NCBI RefSeq assembly: GCF_029581575.1
Contig: NZ_CP089975.1
Location: forward strand, 1,054,001 to 1,118,000
DNA length: 64,000 nt
Source: Moraxella nasibovis
GTDB lineage: Bacteria; Pseudomonadota; Gammaproteobacteria; Pseudomonadales; Moraxellaceae
Direction of reading: 5' to 3'
The notes under the pieces were generated by a model. The model was not told the origin of the DNA, did no database searches, and was given only the letters and a program-made list of their open reading frames with translations. The number at the start of each line of letters is the position of its first letter. The first letter of the stretch is position 1. This document shows, one piece after another, positions 16,215-23,166 of the stretch. Position numbers and translations under genes: made by a program.

Positions 16215-17281
16215 CCCAACGCGTGTATCAGCCATTATTTACGCTGATTTATGAACAAAAAGACATCACCCATGCCATCACACCGTATCTGATTGACCTA
16301 AGTTATCGGGATTTTCTCGATGGCCAAGCTGATGAAGTGGAAGTCAGCCTAGAAGATACCGATAGGGCTTGGCTGTATGACTGGTACCCTGATGCTGGAG
16401 ATGGCATTGAGCTGTCACTGGCTGATGAGATGGGGCAGATGCTGCCCATGGGACGATTTGAGATTACCGAGATCGAATACCGCTATCCGCCATCGGTCAT
16501 CAGCATCAAAGCACTGTCAGCAGGACCGAGCAAAGCACGGCGTACCAATCAGCCCAAGCCCTACACCAAGACCACCTTGGCAGCCATCATCCGTGAAGTG
16601 GCAGGTCGGCTCAATCTATCCATCACAGGGCAAATCCGTGATGTCAAGATTGACAGCGTGACGCAGTATCAAGAGCGGGATATGGAGTTTTTGGCACGCC
16701 TGGCAGCGACTTTTGGGCATAGTTTTAAGATGGTCAATGAGACCTTGGTATTTTATGACAATCAAGCGCTGGGCGATCGGGATGCTGTGGCTCGCATCGA
16801 TAAGACAGCGGTGATTGAGATGTCATTTAAGGATCTGATCAAAGATGTGCCCAATGAAGTCACGGTCAGCAGTCACAACACCAAGGATAACACCACCAAG
16901 ACCGCTAAAAAGACAGTCAAACCCAAGCGTGGCAAGGGCAAAAAAGCCACCACCGATACCCTAAAAATCACCGCACCCAATAACGCCACCCAAGATGAAG
17001 TCAATGCGATGGCGGATGCACACGCCAAAAAGAGCGAAGATGAACAAATCGCAGCTGAAATCAGCCTAACGGGCAACCCGCTACTGGTGGCAGGACAGGT
17101 GGTGATGCTTGAACAGATGGGAAAATTTAGCAGTAAATATCTCATCAAAGAAGCCAAGCATGAGCTGTCGGTATCTGGCTATACCACAGACATCGAGCTT
17201 AGAATGCTTGAGTATATCGACCCGATGATGAGTCAAACCACCCAATCGCCAAATGATGAGCCAAGTACGGAGTCAGTATGA
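16202..17281 (+). CDS. Baseplate hub protein (Mu gpP/P2 gpD late control family)
   Basis: A 359-residue hub protein of the gp27-like fold: LIYEQKDITHAITPYLIDL, then DRAWLYDWYPDAGDGIELSL and YQERDMEFLARLAATFG. A Lys/Thr-rich insertion lies near residue 220-245 before the C-terminal domain. It overlaps gpX at the start, and its stop overlaps the spike gene (ATGA). Confidence 0.88.
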   Translation: MDAVTQRVYQPLFTLIYEQKDITHAITPYLIDLSYRDFLDGQADEVEVSLEDTDRAWLYDWYPDAGDGIELSLADEMGQMLPMGRFEITEIEYRYPPSVISIKALSAGPSKARRTNQPKPYTKTTLAAIIREVAGRLNLSITGQIRDVKIDSVTQYQERDMEFLARLAATFGHSFKMVNETLVFYDNQALGDRDAVARIDKTAVIEMSFKDLIKDVPNEVTVSSHNTKDNTTKTAKKTVKPKRGKGKKATTDTLKITAPNNATQDEVNAMADAHAKKSEDEQIAAEISLTGNPLLVAGQVVMLEQMGKFSSKYLIKEAKHELSVSGYTTDIELRMLEYIDPMMSQTTQSPNDEPSTESV

Positions 17282-17859
17282 ATTATCAAGATAATAATTT
17301 CACCGCAAGCCTACAATACGGCAAAGTGTCCGCCATCGATGCCACCACGCACAGTGTCAAGGTGGATCTGCCTGCGCTTGAGAGCATGACCACACACTGG
17401 CTACCAGTGATTACGCTTGGGGCGTATGCCAATCAGTTCTATGCACTGCCTGACATCGGCACGCTCGTGGTGTGTCTGATGAATGCCACAGGCGATGGCG
17501 GTGTGGTACTCGGTGGCATCTACAGCGACATCGATACACCACCGGCCAATAGCGAAAATATCTGGATGAAAAAGTTCAAGAATGGCACCATTATCAGCCA
17601 TGACCGTACTAGCGGTGCGGTGGTGGTGCAGACCAGTGGTGCGGTGACTGTCACAGCAAGCAGTGTCACCGTCAATGCACCAGCCATCACGCTCAATGGT
17701 GATGTCACTGTCACTGGCGCGATGAGCGTCTTAGGGGCGGTCAGCGTCGCACAGACTGTCAGTGCCACAGGGGGTGTGACTGGGGCAGGCGTGAGTCTAT
17801 CGACGCATACGCATGGTGGCGTGGAGAGTGGCAGTAAGCGCACGAGTGGGCCTGCTTAG
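17278..17859 (+). CDS. Baseplate assembly/spike protein (Mu gp45, P2 gpV family)
   Basis: A 193-residue protein. Residues about 1-90 form the OB-fold region (GKVSAIDATTHSVKVDLPAL). Residues 105-165 are Thr/Val beta-helix repeats (AVTVTASSVTVNAPAITLNG). The tip carries HTHGG, the HxH motif that binds metal at the apex of contractile-tail spikes. It is the last gene before the large moron cluster. Confidence 0.9.
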   Translation: MNYQDNNFTASLQYGKVSAIDATTHSVKVDLPALESMTTHWLPVITLGAYANQFYALPDIGTLVVCLMNATGDGGVVLGGIYSDIDTPPANSENIWMKKFKNGTIISHDRTSGAVVVQTSGAVTVTASSVTVNAPAITLNGDVTVTGAMSVLGAVSVAQTVSATGGVTGAGVSLSTHTHGGVESGSKRTSGPA

Positions 17860-17877
17860 GTCTTGAAACTGCATAAT

Positions 17878-17905
17878 TTGCATTTTCGCTAAAAAAAGTT
17901 ACAAT
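17878..17905 (+). promoter_or_regulatory. Sigma-70 promoter of the DUF4041/T5orf172-like gene
   Basis: TTGCAT, a 16-base spacer and TACAAT (17900-17905). Transcription would begin near 17912, which argues for the ATG at 17934 over the one at 17907. Confidence 0.5.
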
Positions 17906-17933
17906 AATGCAATATTTACAGTTGAGAGCTGAC

Positions 17934-19610
17934 ATGGAATTAATCTATCCTTTGGTTCTGATATCAATTTGGTTTGTTACTGCTCATACACTAAAGAAGC
18001 GTGGAAAATCTTTTGCTATTAGAAATATTATTGCATTCTTTCTGTCCGTTGTTGTTTCGACAGCGACCATAATGGCATTGGGTGCTGTTGGGGCATCCAT
18101 TTCTGTTGTTTTAATCTTAATGATTCTTGGCTTATTGCTCGTGATTGGTAGCGAAAAGAATCTGCAGGATGAAAAGTTAAAAGCGGAAAATGAGCGCCTT
18201 CAACAAGAATATGAGCGAGCAAAACCATATTTGCAGATTGCAGATGCAGAATTAGAGGCGAAAAACATTCTCACTCAGGCTCAAGAAGATGCCAGTCAAA
18301 TTAAGCAAAATGCAGAGATGTTGGCAGAAAAGTTGGGTTTGGATGCAAAGTCGGAGTATGAAGCTGCCAAACATGAAGCGGAGGCTTACAAAAATGAGCA
18401 ATTTGCAAGAGTGGATCAAGAGATTTTGGATTTGGCTGGCAGTAAGGAGTCTTTACAAGATCAAATCATAGAATCTAAGGAATTATTAATCGCCATAGAA
18501 AACCAAATTAATGGCTATGGTGATGAATGGGTTGTGCCACCGCCGTCATTTATTGATGAGCTTGCCGAAGAATATAGCTTTAAGGAGGTTGGGGAACTTC
18601 TTAAGAATTTGCGCCACGAAACACGCATGATGATTAAAACAGACATGGCAGCAGATTGTGATTATGTGGAACCGCAACGCCGAGAAACGGCAATGAGATT
18701 TGTCATTGATGCCTATAACGGTAAGATTGATACCATTCTTGCTAAAGCAAAAACAGAGAATTATGGTGTACTTAAGCAACAAATGCAGGACGCTTTTATC
18801 TTGGTTAATTCTAACGGCAGGGCTTTTAGAAATGCCAGAATCACCAGGTCATTCCATCTAAAACGCCAAAAAGAGTTGGAATATATTATCGCCATTAACC
18901 AAATCAAATTGGCAGAAAGGGAAGAGCAGCGCCGCATCCGAGAGCAGATCCGCGAAGAAGAAAAAGCTGCTCGTGAATATGAAAGAGCGATAAAAGAAGC
19001 CAAACGCGAAGAAGAAATTATCGCAAAAGCCATCGCCAAAAAACAAGCGGAAATGGAAGCGGCAAATGCCATTGAACGCGCTGCATTGGAATCACAGCTT
19101 GCAGAATTGCATGCCAAGTATATCGAAGCTGAAGCCAAAAACCAAAGAGCGTTATCAATGGCACAGCAGACCAAATCAGGGCATGTGTATGTCATTAGTA
19201 ATATCGGATCTTTTGGTGAAGATGTATTCAAGATTGGTATGACTCGCAGGCTTGAGCCACATGATCGTATTCGTGAGCTTGGCGATGCCAGTGTGCCCTT
19301 TGCTTTTGATGTTCATGCAATGATTTATAGCGATAATGCGCCAGCGCTGGAATATGAGTTGCATAAATTAATGCAAGATAATCAAGTAAATAAAGTTAAC
19401 TCAAGAAAAGAGTTCTTTCGGGTGCCGCTAAGTGAAATCAAGGCGCACATCCAAAGAATGGGTCTTGAGGTTCATTGGACTTTGACTGCTGAAGCTGCAG
19501 AATATAGACAAACTCAAGCAATGGAAAGAATGGGTGTGAAAGCCAATATTCTTGATAGTGCTGAAGGATTGGATGACCAAAAAAGCATCAAGCAAAAACG
19601 CCTAGCGTAA
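17934..19610 (+). CDS. Membrane-anchored coiled-coil protein with DUF4041-like and T5orf172 (GIY-YIG-like) domains
   Basis: A 558-residue protein from ATG 17934; ATG 17907 is also in frame. Two hydrophobic N-terminal segments are followed by a long coiled coil. A DUF4041-like helical region lies about residues 200-300 and a Glu/Arg/Lys-rich helix about 300-410. At the C-terminus is a T5orf172/Mug113 domain: GHVYVISN, then DVFKIGMTRRLEPHDRIREL and ALEYELHKL, where Glu may be catalytic. Such domains are GIY-YIG nuclease relatives. It has its own promoter and terminator. A role in excluding other phages is inference. Confidence 0.75.
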   Translation: MELIYPLVLISIWFVTAHTLKKRGKSFAIRNIIAFFLSVVVSTATIMALGAVGASISVVLILMILGLLLVIGSEKNLQDEKLKAENERLQQEYERAKPYLQIADAELEAKNILTQAQEDASQIKQNAEMLAEKLGLDAKSEYEAAKHEAEAYKNEQFARVDQEILDLAGSKESLQDQIIESKELLIAIENQINGYGDEWVVPPPSFIDELAEEYSFKEVGELLKNLRHETRMMIKTDMAADCDYVEPQRRETAMRFVIDAYNGKIDTILAKAKTENYGVLKQQMQDAFILVNSNGRAFRNARITRSFHLKRQKELEYIIAINQIKLAEREEQRRIREQIREEEKAAREYERAIKEAKREEEIIAKAIAKKQAEMEAANAIERAALESQLAELHAKYIEAEAKNQRALSMAQQTKSGHVYVISNIGSFGEDVFKIGMTRRLEPHDRIRELGDASVPFAFDVHAMIYSDNAPALEYELHKLMQDNQVNKVNSRKEFFRVPLSEIKAHIQRMGLEVHWTLTAEAAEYRQTQAMERMGVKANILDSAEGLDDQKSIKQKRLA

Positions 19611-19628
19611 TTCACTAGGCGTTTTTTT
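19594..19628. terminator. Bidirectional intrinsic terminator
   Basis: AAAAACGCCTAG pairs with CTAGGCGTTTTTT. It overlaps the end of the T5orf172-like gene and lies next to the stop of the convergent excalibur gene, serving both. Confidence 0.85.
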
Positions 19629-19864
19629 CATTTCTTTTTCTTGGTTGGGCAACCTTTACCACTGCCACCTGGTAGGCAGTCGCAGGCTCTGCCATCACCA
19701 TCACGGTCTAGGCTTTTCCAGCCTGTTTGACCTGACTTCTTGAGTTTGTCATGATGGGCTTGTGCTTCTTGGTGCGTCTTGAAATCTGAACACTTTTTGG
19801 CAGCAAAAGCAGGCTGTGCGATGGCAAGTAGGGCGATCGGGAGTAGGATGTGAGATAGTTTCAT
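19628..19864 (-). CDS. Secreted excalibur calcium-binding domain protein
   Basis: A 78-residue protein. Residues 1-21 form a Sec signal peptide ending AFA-A. The mature part has a Cys (KKCSDFKTHQEAQAHH) followed by the excalibur loop SLDRDGDGRACDCLPG, a DxDxDG calcium-binding motif with Cys pairs, and a Lys-rich end. It would act in the periplasm or outside. It is minus-strand and convergent with its neighbour, with GGAC upstream as a weak RBS. Similar short proteins occur with nucleases or on their own; its target is unknown. Confidence 0.8.
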   Translation of the reverse strand: MKLSHILLPIALLAIAQPAFAAKKCSDFKTHQEAQAHHDKLKKSGQTGWKSLDRDGDGRACDCLPGGSGKGCPTKKKK

Positions 19865-19979
19865 GATGGTGTCCTTTATTCAGCGACTGGTGATACCATT
19901 ATATGATAACAATAAGCAATAATAATGTAACATTATATGCGCATAGATTCAAGGGGTGATGGATTTATTATTCAATATC

Positions 19980-20008
19980 TTTACATGAAGGGGGTTTTAT
20001 TGTATATT
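19980..20008 (+). promoter_or_regulatory. Promoter of the C4/KilA-N transcript
   Basis: TTTACA (19980-19985), a 17-base spacer and TATATT (20003-20008). The predicted transcript begins about 20015, so its first bases are the upstream antisense target. Confidence 0.5.
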
Positions 20009-20070
20009 AATTATAGAGCCTCGAAAACTCTGTGTAAGCGTTATCCACAAGCGTCATCTGTGGCATTTTT

Positions 20071-20139
20071 ATGTCTAAAAAGACAACTCTTTGCATATCC
20101 TTAGTTAATCTGTTTAAGATTATGCCGAGAGGGCGATAG
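20071..20139 (+). CDS. Short leader ORF running into the C4 stem
   Basis: ATG 20071 to TAG 20139 encodes 22 residues ending in KIMPRGR. The ORF overlaps the 5' arm of the C4 closing stem. The MPRGR end is set by the RNA sequence, so it may not be a real protein. If translated it could affect C4 folding. Confidence 0.25.
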   Translation: MSKKTTLCISLVNLFKIMPRGR

Positions 20140-20200
20140 TCATACAATACCGAAAGGAAAAGCTATCCGCCGTGCTTACAGCGGTTTCGAGCCTCTTGGC
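20124..20200 (+). ncRNA. c4: C4-type antisense RNA controlling the KilA-N gene
   Basis: GCCGAGAGG (20124-20132) pairs with CCTCTTGGC (20192-20200). Inside, GATAG pairs with CTATC and CCGC (20167-20170) with GCGG (20181-20184). CTTACA (20175-20180) is in the loop and TTTCGA (20185-20190) is unpaired. Together they complement TCGAAA plus TGTAAG both upstream (20021-20026, 20033-20038) and over the KilA-N RBS (20223-20228, 20232-20237). Size, layout and position before an antirepressor-type gene match phage P1 C4 RNA. Translation around TAG 20137 gives the MPRGR...RFRAS string typical of falsely annotated Icd/Ash-like ORFs over C4 loci. Confidence 0.82.
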
Positions 20201-20220
20201 ACCCTATTTAGGGTAACTTT

Positions 20221-20246
20221 AATCGAAAAAATGTAAGGGGTTCTTC
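20221..20246 (+). promoter_or_regulatory. C4 target over the KilA-N ribosome binding site
   Basis: TCGAAA (20223-20228) and TGTAAG (20232-20237) match the two C4 seeds. The second overlaps the Shine-Dalgarno TAAGGGG (20234-20240) that precedes ATG 20247. Pairing would block translation initiation. Confidence 0.7.
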
Positions 20247-21008
20247 ATGAACTTAATCATCTCTAATCAAGCTATTTCTACATACAACGGCTTATTTTCT
20301 CTTAATGATTTGCATAAAGTGAGTGGTGGTGCAAGCAAGCATCAACCATCAAACTTCATGCGCAACGCCGAAACACAAGAACTGATTAAAGAAATTGAAC
20401 TCGAAAAATCAAACTCATCAAATTTGATGAGTAGTGCTAACTGTGCAAATTTGCACAGTTTAAAAATTAAACAAATTGCAGTTATCGCAATGGAAGGCAA
20501 AAAAGGTGGCACATATGTTTGTCGTGAACTTGTTTATCGCTATGCCATGTGGATAAGTGCCAAATTCTCTTTGATGGTCATCCGTGCATTTGATGCATTA
20601 AATACAGGAGCTATTCCTGCGTTGGCACACCACACCATCAGCATTGAACAACAAGCCCAAATCCAAAAAGCGGTCAAAGCCAAGTGCCAGAGCAATAAAT
20701 TACACTATCAAGCCTTGTATCACCATTTGTATGATAAATTTGGTGTCAAAAGCTATAAGGATATATTAGCGGTGGACTTTGAGCAGGCATTGGCATTTAT
20801 TTATGAATATGCATTTTGCCACAATCGCAATATTAATTTTGCATATAACTGCACCAGTGAAAGCATCTATCAGAATATCAAATCGCAAGAACAGCTCGAT
20901 CATATGCTGACACTGATGCAATCGATGGTGAATAGCATTGGCGAGATGCAAGCTCGGCTCAAAAAGCAAGACCATCTGCTCAGATCCAGTCAGCAACTGC
21001 TAAAATAA
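20247..21008 (+). CDS. KilA-N domain protein (antirepressor-like)
   Basis: A 253-residue protein. The KilA-N DNA-binding domain covers about residues 1-120, with STYNGLFSLNDLHKVSGGAS, HQPSNFMRNAETQELI, then GGTYVCRELVYRYAMWISA and FSLMVIRAFDAL. The rest is a helical C-terminal domain (TISIEQQAQIQKAVKAKC) and a coiled-coil end. Relatives include the P1 antirepressor, which counters the phage repressor. The C4-like RNA in front supports that role. It lies within the tail operon, unusual for a lysis/lysogeny control gene. Confidence 0.83.
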   Translation: MNLIISNQAISTYNGLFSLNDLHKVSGGASKHQPSNFMRNAETQELIKEIELEKSNSSNLMSSANCANLHSLKIKQIAVIAMEGKKGGTYVCRELVYRYAMWISAKFSLMVIRAFDALNTGAIPALAHHTISIEQQAQIQKAVKAKCQSNKLHYQALYHHLYDKFGVKSYKDILAVDFEQALAFIYEYAFCHNRNINFAYNCTSESIYQNIKSQEQLDHMLTLMQSMVNSIGEMQARLKKQDHLLRSSQQLLK

Positions 21009-21079
21009 TCCCTTGTCGGTCACAAAATACCCTGCTCATCTGATGGTGAGTGGGGTATTGGTGCTTGTTTTTCGTTTTC

Positions 21080-21122
21080 TTAAACTCCTTTAAAAGACAC
21101 CCATCCCAAACCCTGCCACAAT
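21080..21122 (+). promoter_or_regulatory. Phage late promoter copy C: dyad, -35 and -10
   Basis: TTAAA-CTCC-TTTAA (21080-21093) abuts AAGACA (21094-21099). A 17-base spacer leads to CACAAT (21117-21122). It restarts transcription of the baseplate, fibre and lysis genes after the KilA-N moron. Confidence 0.75.
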
Positions 21123-21146
21123 AGCCCAAAATACCAAGTTGGGCAC
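21123..21146 (+). promoter_or_regulatory. 5'-terminal hairpin of late transcript C
   Basis: GCCCAA (21124-21129) pairs with TTGGGC (21139-21144) around a 9-base loop at the predicted transcript start. The ATG at 21150 follows closely with no Shine-Dalgarno. No strong T run follows, unlike A and B, so here it does not look like a terminator. Confidence 0.5.
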
Positions 21147-21149
21147 TTT

Positions 21150-21494
21150 ATGAGCAACTCTCGACACTGGCAACTGTCCGCTGACGGCACGACACACCGT
21201 GACGCTGATGACATCGCTCGCTGTATCCAAATCATACTCACCACTCGCCGTGGCTCTGATGTCACTCGTCCTACCTTTGGCTCGGGTCATCTGGACTATA
21301 TCGATGCGCCCACCGATGTGCTGATCCCTAATATGGTGCGTGAAATTCACCTAGCCATCGGTACTTGGGAGAAACGCGCCGTCATCAAAGACATTTATTT
21401 CACAGGTCAAGCACCGCATCTGACGATGAGTATCGAATGGGTGGTGGCTGACCAAGTGGCAGGTGAGATTTATAAGACACAACTGGAGCTGTAA
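21150..21494 (+). CDS. Baseplate wedge protein (GpW/gp25 family, Mu gp46-like)
   Basis: A 114-residue protein with the gp25 lysozyme-like fold signature: ARCIQIILTTRRGSDVTRPTFGSG near residue 25-48 and YIDAPTDVLIPNMVREIHLAI after it. It links sheath to baseplate. No Shine-Dalgarno is visible; the start follows the promoter C hairpin. Its stop overlaps the gpJ start (TAATG). Confidence 0.88.
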   Translation: MSNSRHWQLSADGTTHRDADDIARCIQIILTTRRGSDVTRPTFGSGHLDYIDAPTDVLIPNMVREIHLAIGTWEKRAVIKDIYFTGQAPHLTMSIEWVVADQVAGEIYKTQLEL

Positions 21495-22606
21495 TGCCGA
21501 CTCGCACTGAGATTAAGGTGGTGGATGATGATATTGAGACCATCACCAGTGACATCATCAAAGACTATGAAGCACGCACAGGTAAGGTGCTACAGCCTGC
21601 GCATATCGAACGGCTGATCATCAATACCTTTGCCTATCGTGAGATGCTACTGCGTAAACAGGTCAATGAAGCCTATCGCCAGCAGCATATCCGCTATGCC
21701 ACAGGCTTGATGCTCGATGTGGCAGGCGATGACTTTGGTACGCCACGCCTACAAGCGACGGCTGCTACGGTGACACTACAATTCACCCGTGAAAAAGACT
21801 ATCCAAAGACAGTACACATCGATGCAGGCACACAGGTGGCGGTGGGTAATCTGACCTTTTCGACCACGGATGCCATCGCCTTGACCGATGATATCCTTGT
21901 CAATGTCACTGCCGTCTGCGATACGGCGGGTGAAGTGGGCAATGGCTATCAAATCGGTCAAATCAGCCGTCTTATTAAACCGATGCGTGCCACCGTGCGT
22001 AATATCAACGCATCATCACATGGCTCTGATATCGAAAATGATGAGAAATATCGTGAGCGGATTTTGCTTGCCTTTGAGCGGTTCAGTAACGCAGGCCCAA
22101 AAGATGCCTATGCTTATCATGCACGCCGTGTCCCACCGCAGATTATCGATGTGCATGTGGATAATGCACGCACGACGAATGGGCGAGCGATCGGCGGTAC
22201 GGTCGTGGTATCGCTATTTACTCGTACCATGCCACCGTCATCGGCACTGATAAGCCAAGTCACTGCGGCACTCAATGATCAAAAGGTGCGCCCACTGTGC
22301 GATACCGTGACTGTGGCAGCTGCCAAGGTGATCGACTACACGCTGAATGCCGAGCTGACTATCTTTGTCGGTGAGAATGCGGACGCCATCATTGCCGCTG
22401 CCAAAATGGCGTTTGATGCGTACATCACCACACAAAGAGCAAGGCTGGGCGTGGATATCGTACCGCTAAACATCGCTCGTGTGCTACAGGTGGCAGGCGT
22501 GTACGATGTCAAGCTGATCAGCCCAAGCCACATCATCGTACCACCGAATAGCGTAGCAGTCCCAAAGAGTATCAGCATCACGGTCAGGGAGCAGGCAGAT
22601 GGTTGA
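21494..22606 (+). CDS. Baseplate J family protein (Mu gp47-like)
   Basis: A 370-residue protein with family motifs: LMLDVAGDDFGTPRLQATAA, then GTQVAVGNLTFSTTDAI, GEVGNGYQIGQISRLIKP and GPKDAYAYHARRVPPQIIDV. It forms the baseplate wedge. It overlaps gp46 at the start and the tail protein I gene at the end (ATG 22599). Confidence 0.92.
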   Translation: MPTRTEIKVVDDDIETITSDIIKDYEARTGKVLQPAHIERLIINTFAYREMLLRKQVNEAYRQQHIRYATGLMLDVAGDDFGTPRLQATAATVTLQFTREKDYPKTVHIDAGTQVAVGNLTFSTTDAIALTDDILVNVTAVCDTAGEVGNGYQIGQISRLIKPMRATVRNINASSHGSDIENDEKYRERILLAFERFSNAGPKDAYAYHARRVPPQIIDVHVDNARTTNGRAIGGTVVVSLFTRTMPPSSALISQVTAALNDQKVRPLCDTVTVAAAKVIDYTLNAELTIFVGENADAIIAAAKMAFDAYITTQRARLGVDIVPLNIARVLQVAGVYDVKLISPSHIIVPPNSVAVPKSISITVREQADG

Positions 22607-23153
22607 TTATGCTGAAGTCATCGAAAAAGAGCCATTGTTTCGTGCATTGGCTGATATTGGGCTAAGGCTAGGCGAGTTGGATGTTGATGCACTGTTGCCA
22701 CGGCTGATTGACTTTGTGCCTGATAGTCACTTGCCACTGTTGGCAGAATCCATGAGCGTGATGGGCTTTGATGGCTGGTATCTGGCCGAAAATGATGACG
22801 CACGGCGCACACTAATTACCCATGCTTATGAATTGCACCGCTACAAGGGCACAAGCTATGCCATCAGACAGCTGTTTTATCGGCTTGGTTTTGGGGAAGT
22901 GGATATCGATGAAGGGCTAACCGCTCGCAGCTATCAGCTCAACTACGCCATTCCTGATAATGAAAAGTGGGCGCATTATGCGGTGCGACTATCCACCCCT
23001 GTGACCAATGAGCAGGCATCACGCATCCGTCAGATGCTCGACGCCTTTGCACCTGCTCGCTGTGTGTTGGCAGTACTCGACTATAAGGCAGCACCGATTC
23101 GATATAACAATAAAGCAAAATATGATGGTTCATATAACCATGGTTCAGCGTAA
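22599..23153 (+). CDS. Phage tail protein I (Mu gp48-like)
   Basis: A 184-residue protein: LLPRLIDFVPDSHLPLLAES near residue 28-50 and HAYELHRYKGTSYAIRQLFY in the centre, typical of the family that attaches fibres to the baseplate. It begins inside the gpJ gene and is followed after 13 bases by the tail fibre gene. Confidence 0.88.
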   Translation: MVDYAEVIEKEPLFRALADIGLRLGELDVDALLPRLIDFVPDSHLPLLAESMSVMGFDGWYLAENDDARRTLITHAYELHRYKGTSYAIRQLFYRLGFGEVDIDEGLTARSYQLNYAIPDNEKWAHYAVRLSTPVTNEQASRIRQMLDAFAPARCVLAVLDYKAAPIRYNNKAKYDGSYNHGSA

Positions 23154-23166
23154 TAAGGTTTAAGAT

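Larger units (their letters stand above)
19865..20246. other. Regulatory intergenic region upstream of the KilA-N gene
   Basis: A 382-base AT-rich region without a long gene. It holds a minus-strand TATAAT-like box for the excalibur gene, a plus-strand promoter (19980-20008), a first antisense target (20016-20040), a 22-codon ORF (20071-20139) running into the C4 stem, the C4-like RNA (20124-20200) and a second target over the KilA-N RBS. Confidence 0.7.

Noticed and set aside
20101-20145. A fourth copy of the late-promoter dyad (TTAATCTGTTTAA followed by AAGATT)
   Set aside because: The dyad has a 5-base centre, the -35 is not AAGACA, and the distance to TACAAT is 21 bases; it lies inside the C4 precursor.
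20122-20215. Icd/Ash-like protein (MPRGR...RFRASWHP) as a real gene
   Set aside because: A TAG interrupts it after MPRGR, and the peptide is explained by the conserved C4 RNA sequence.
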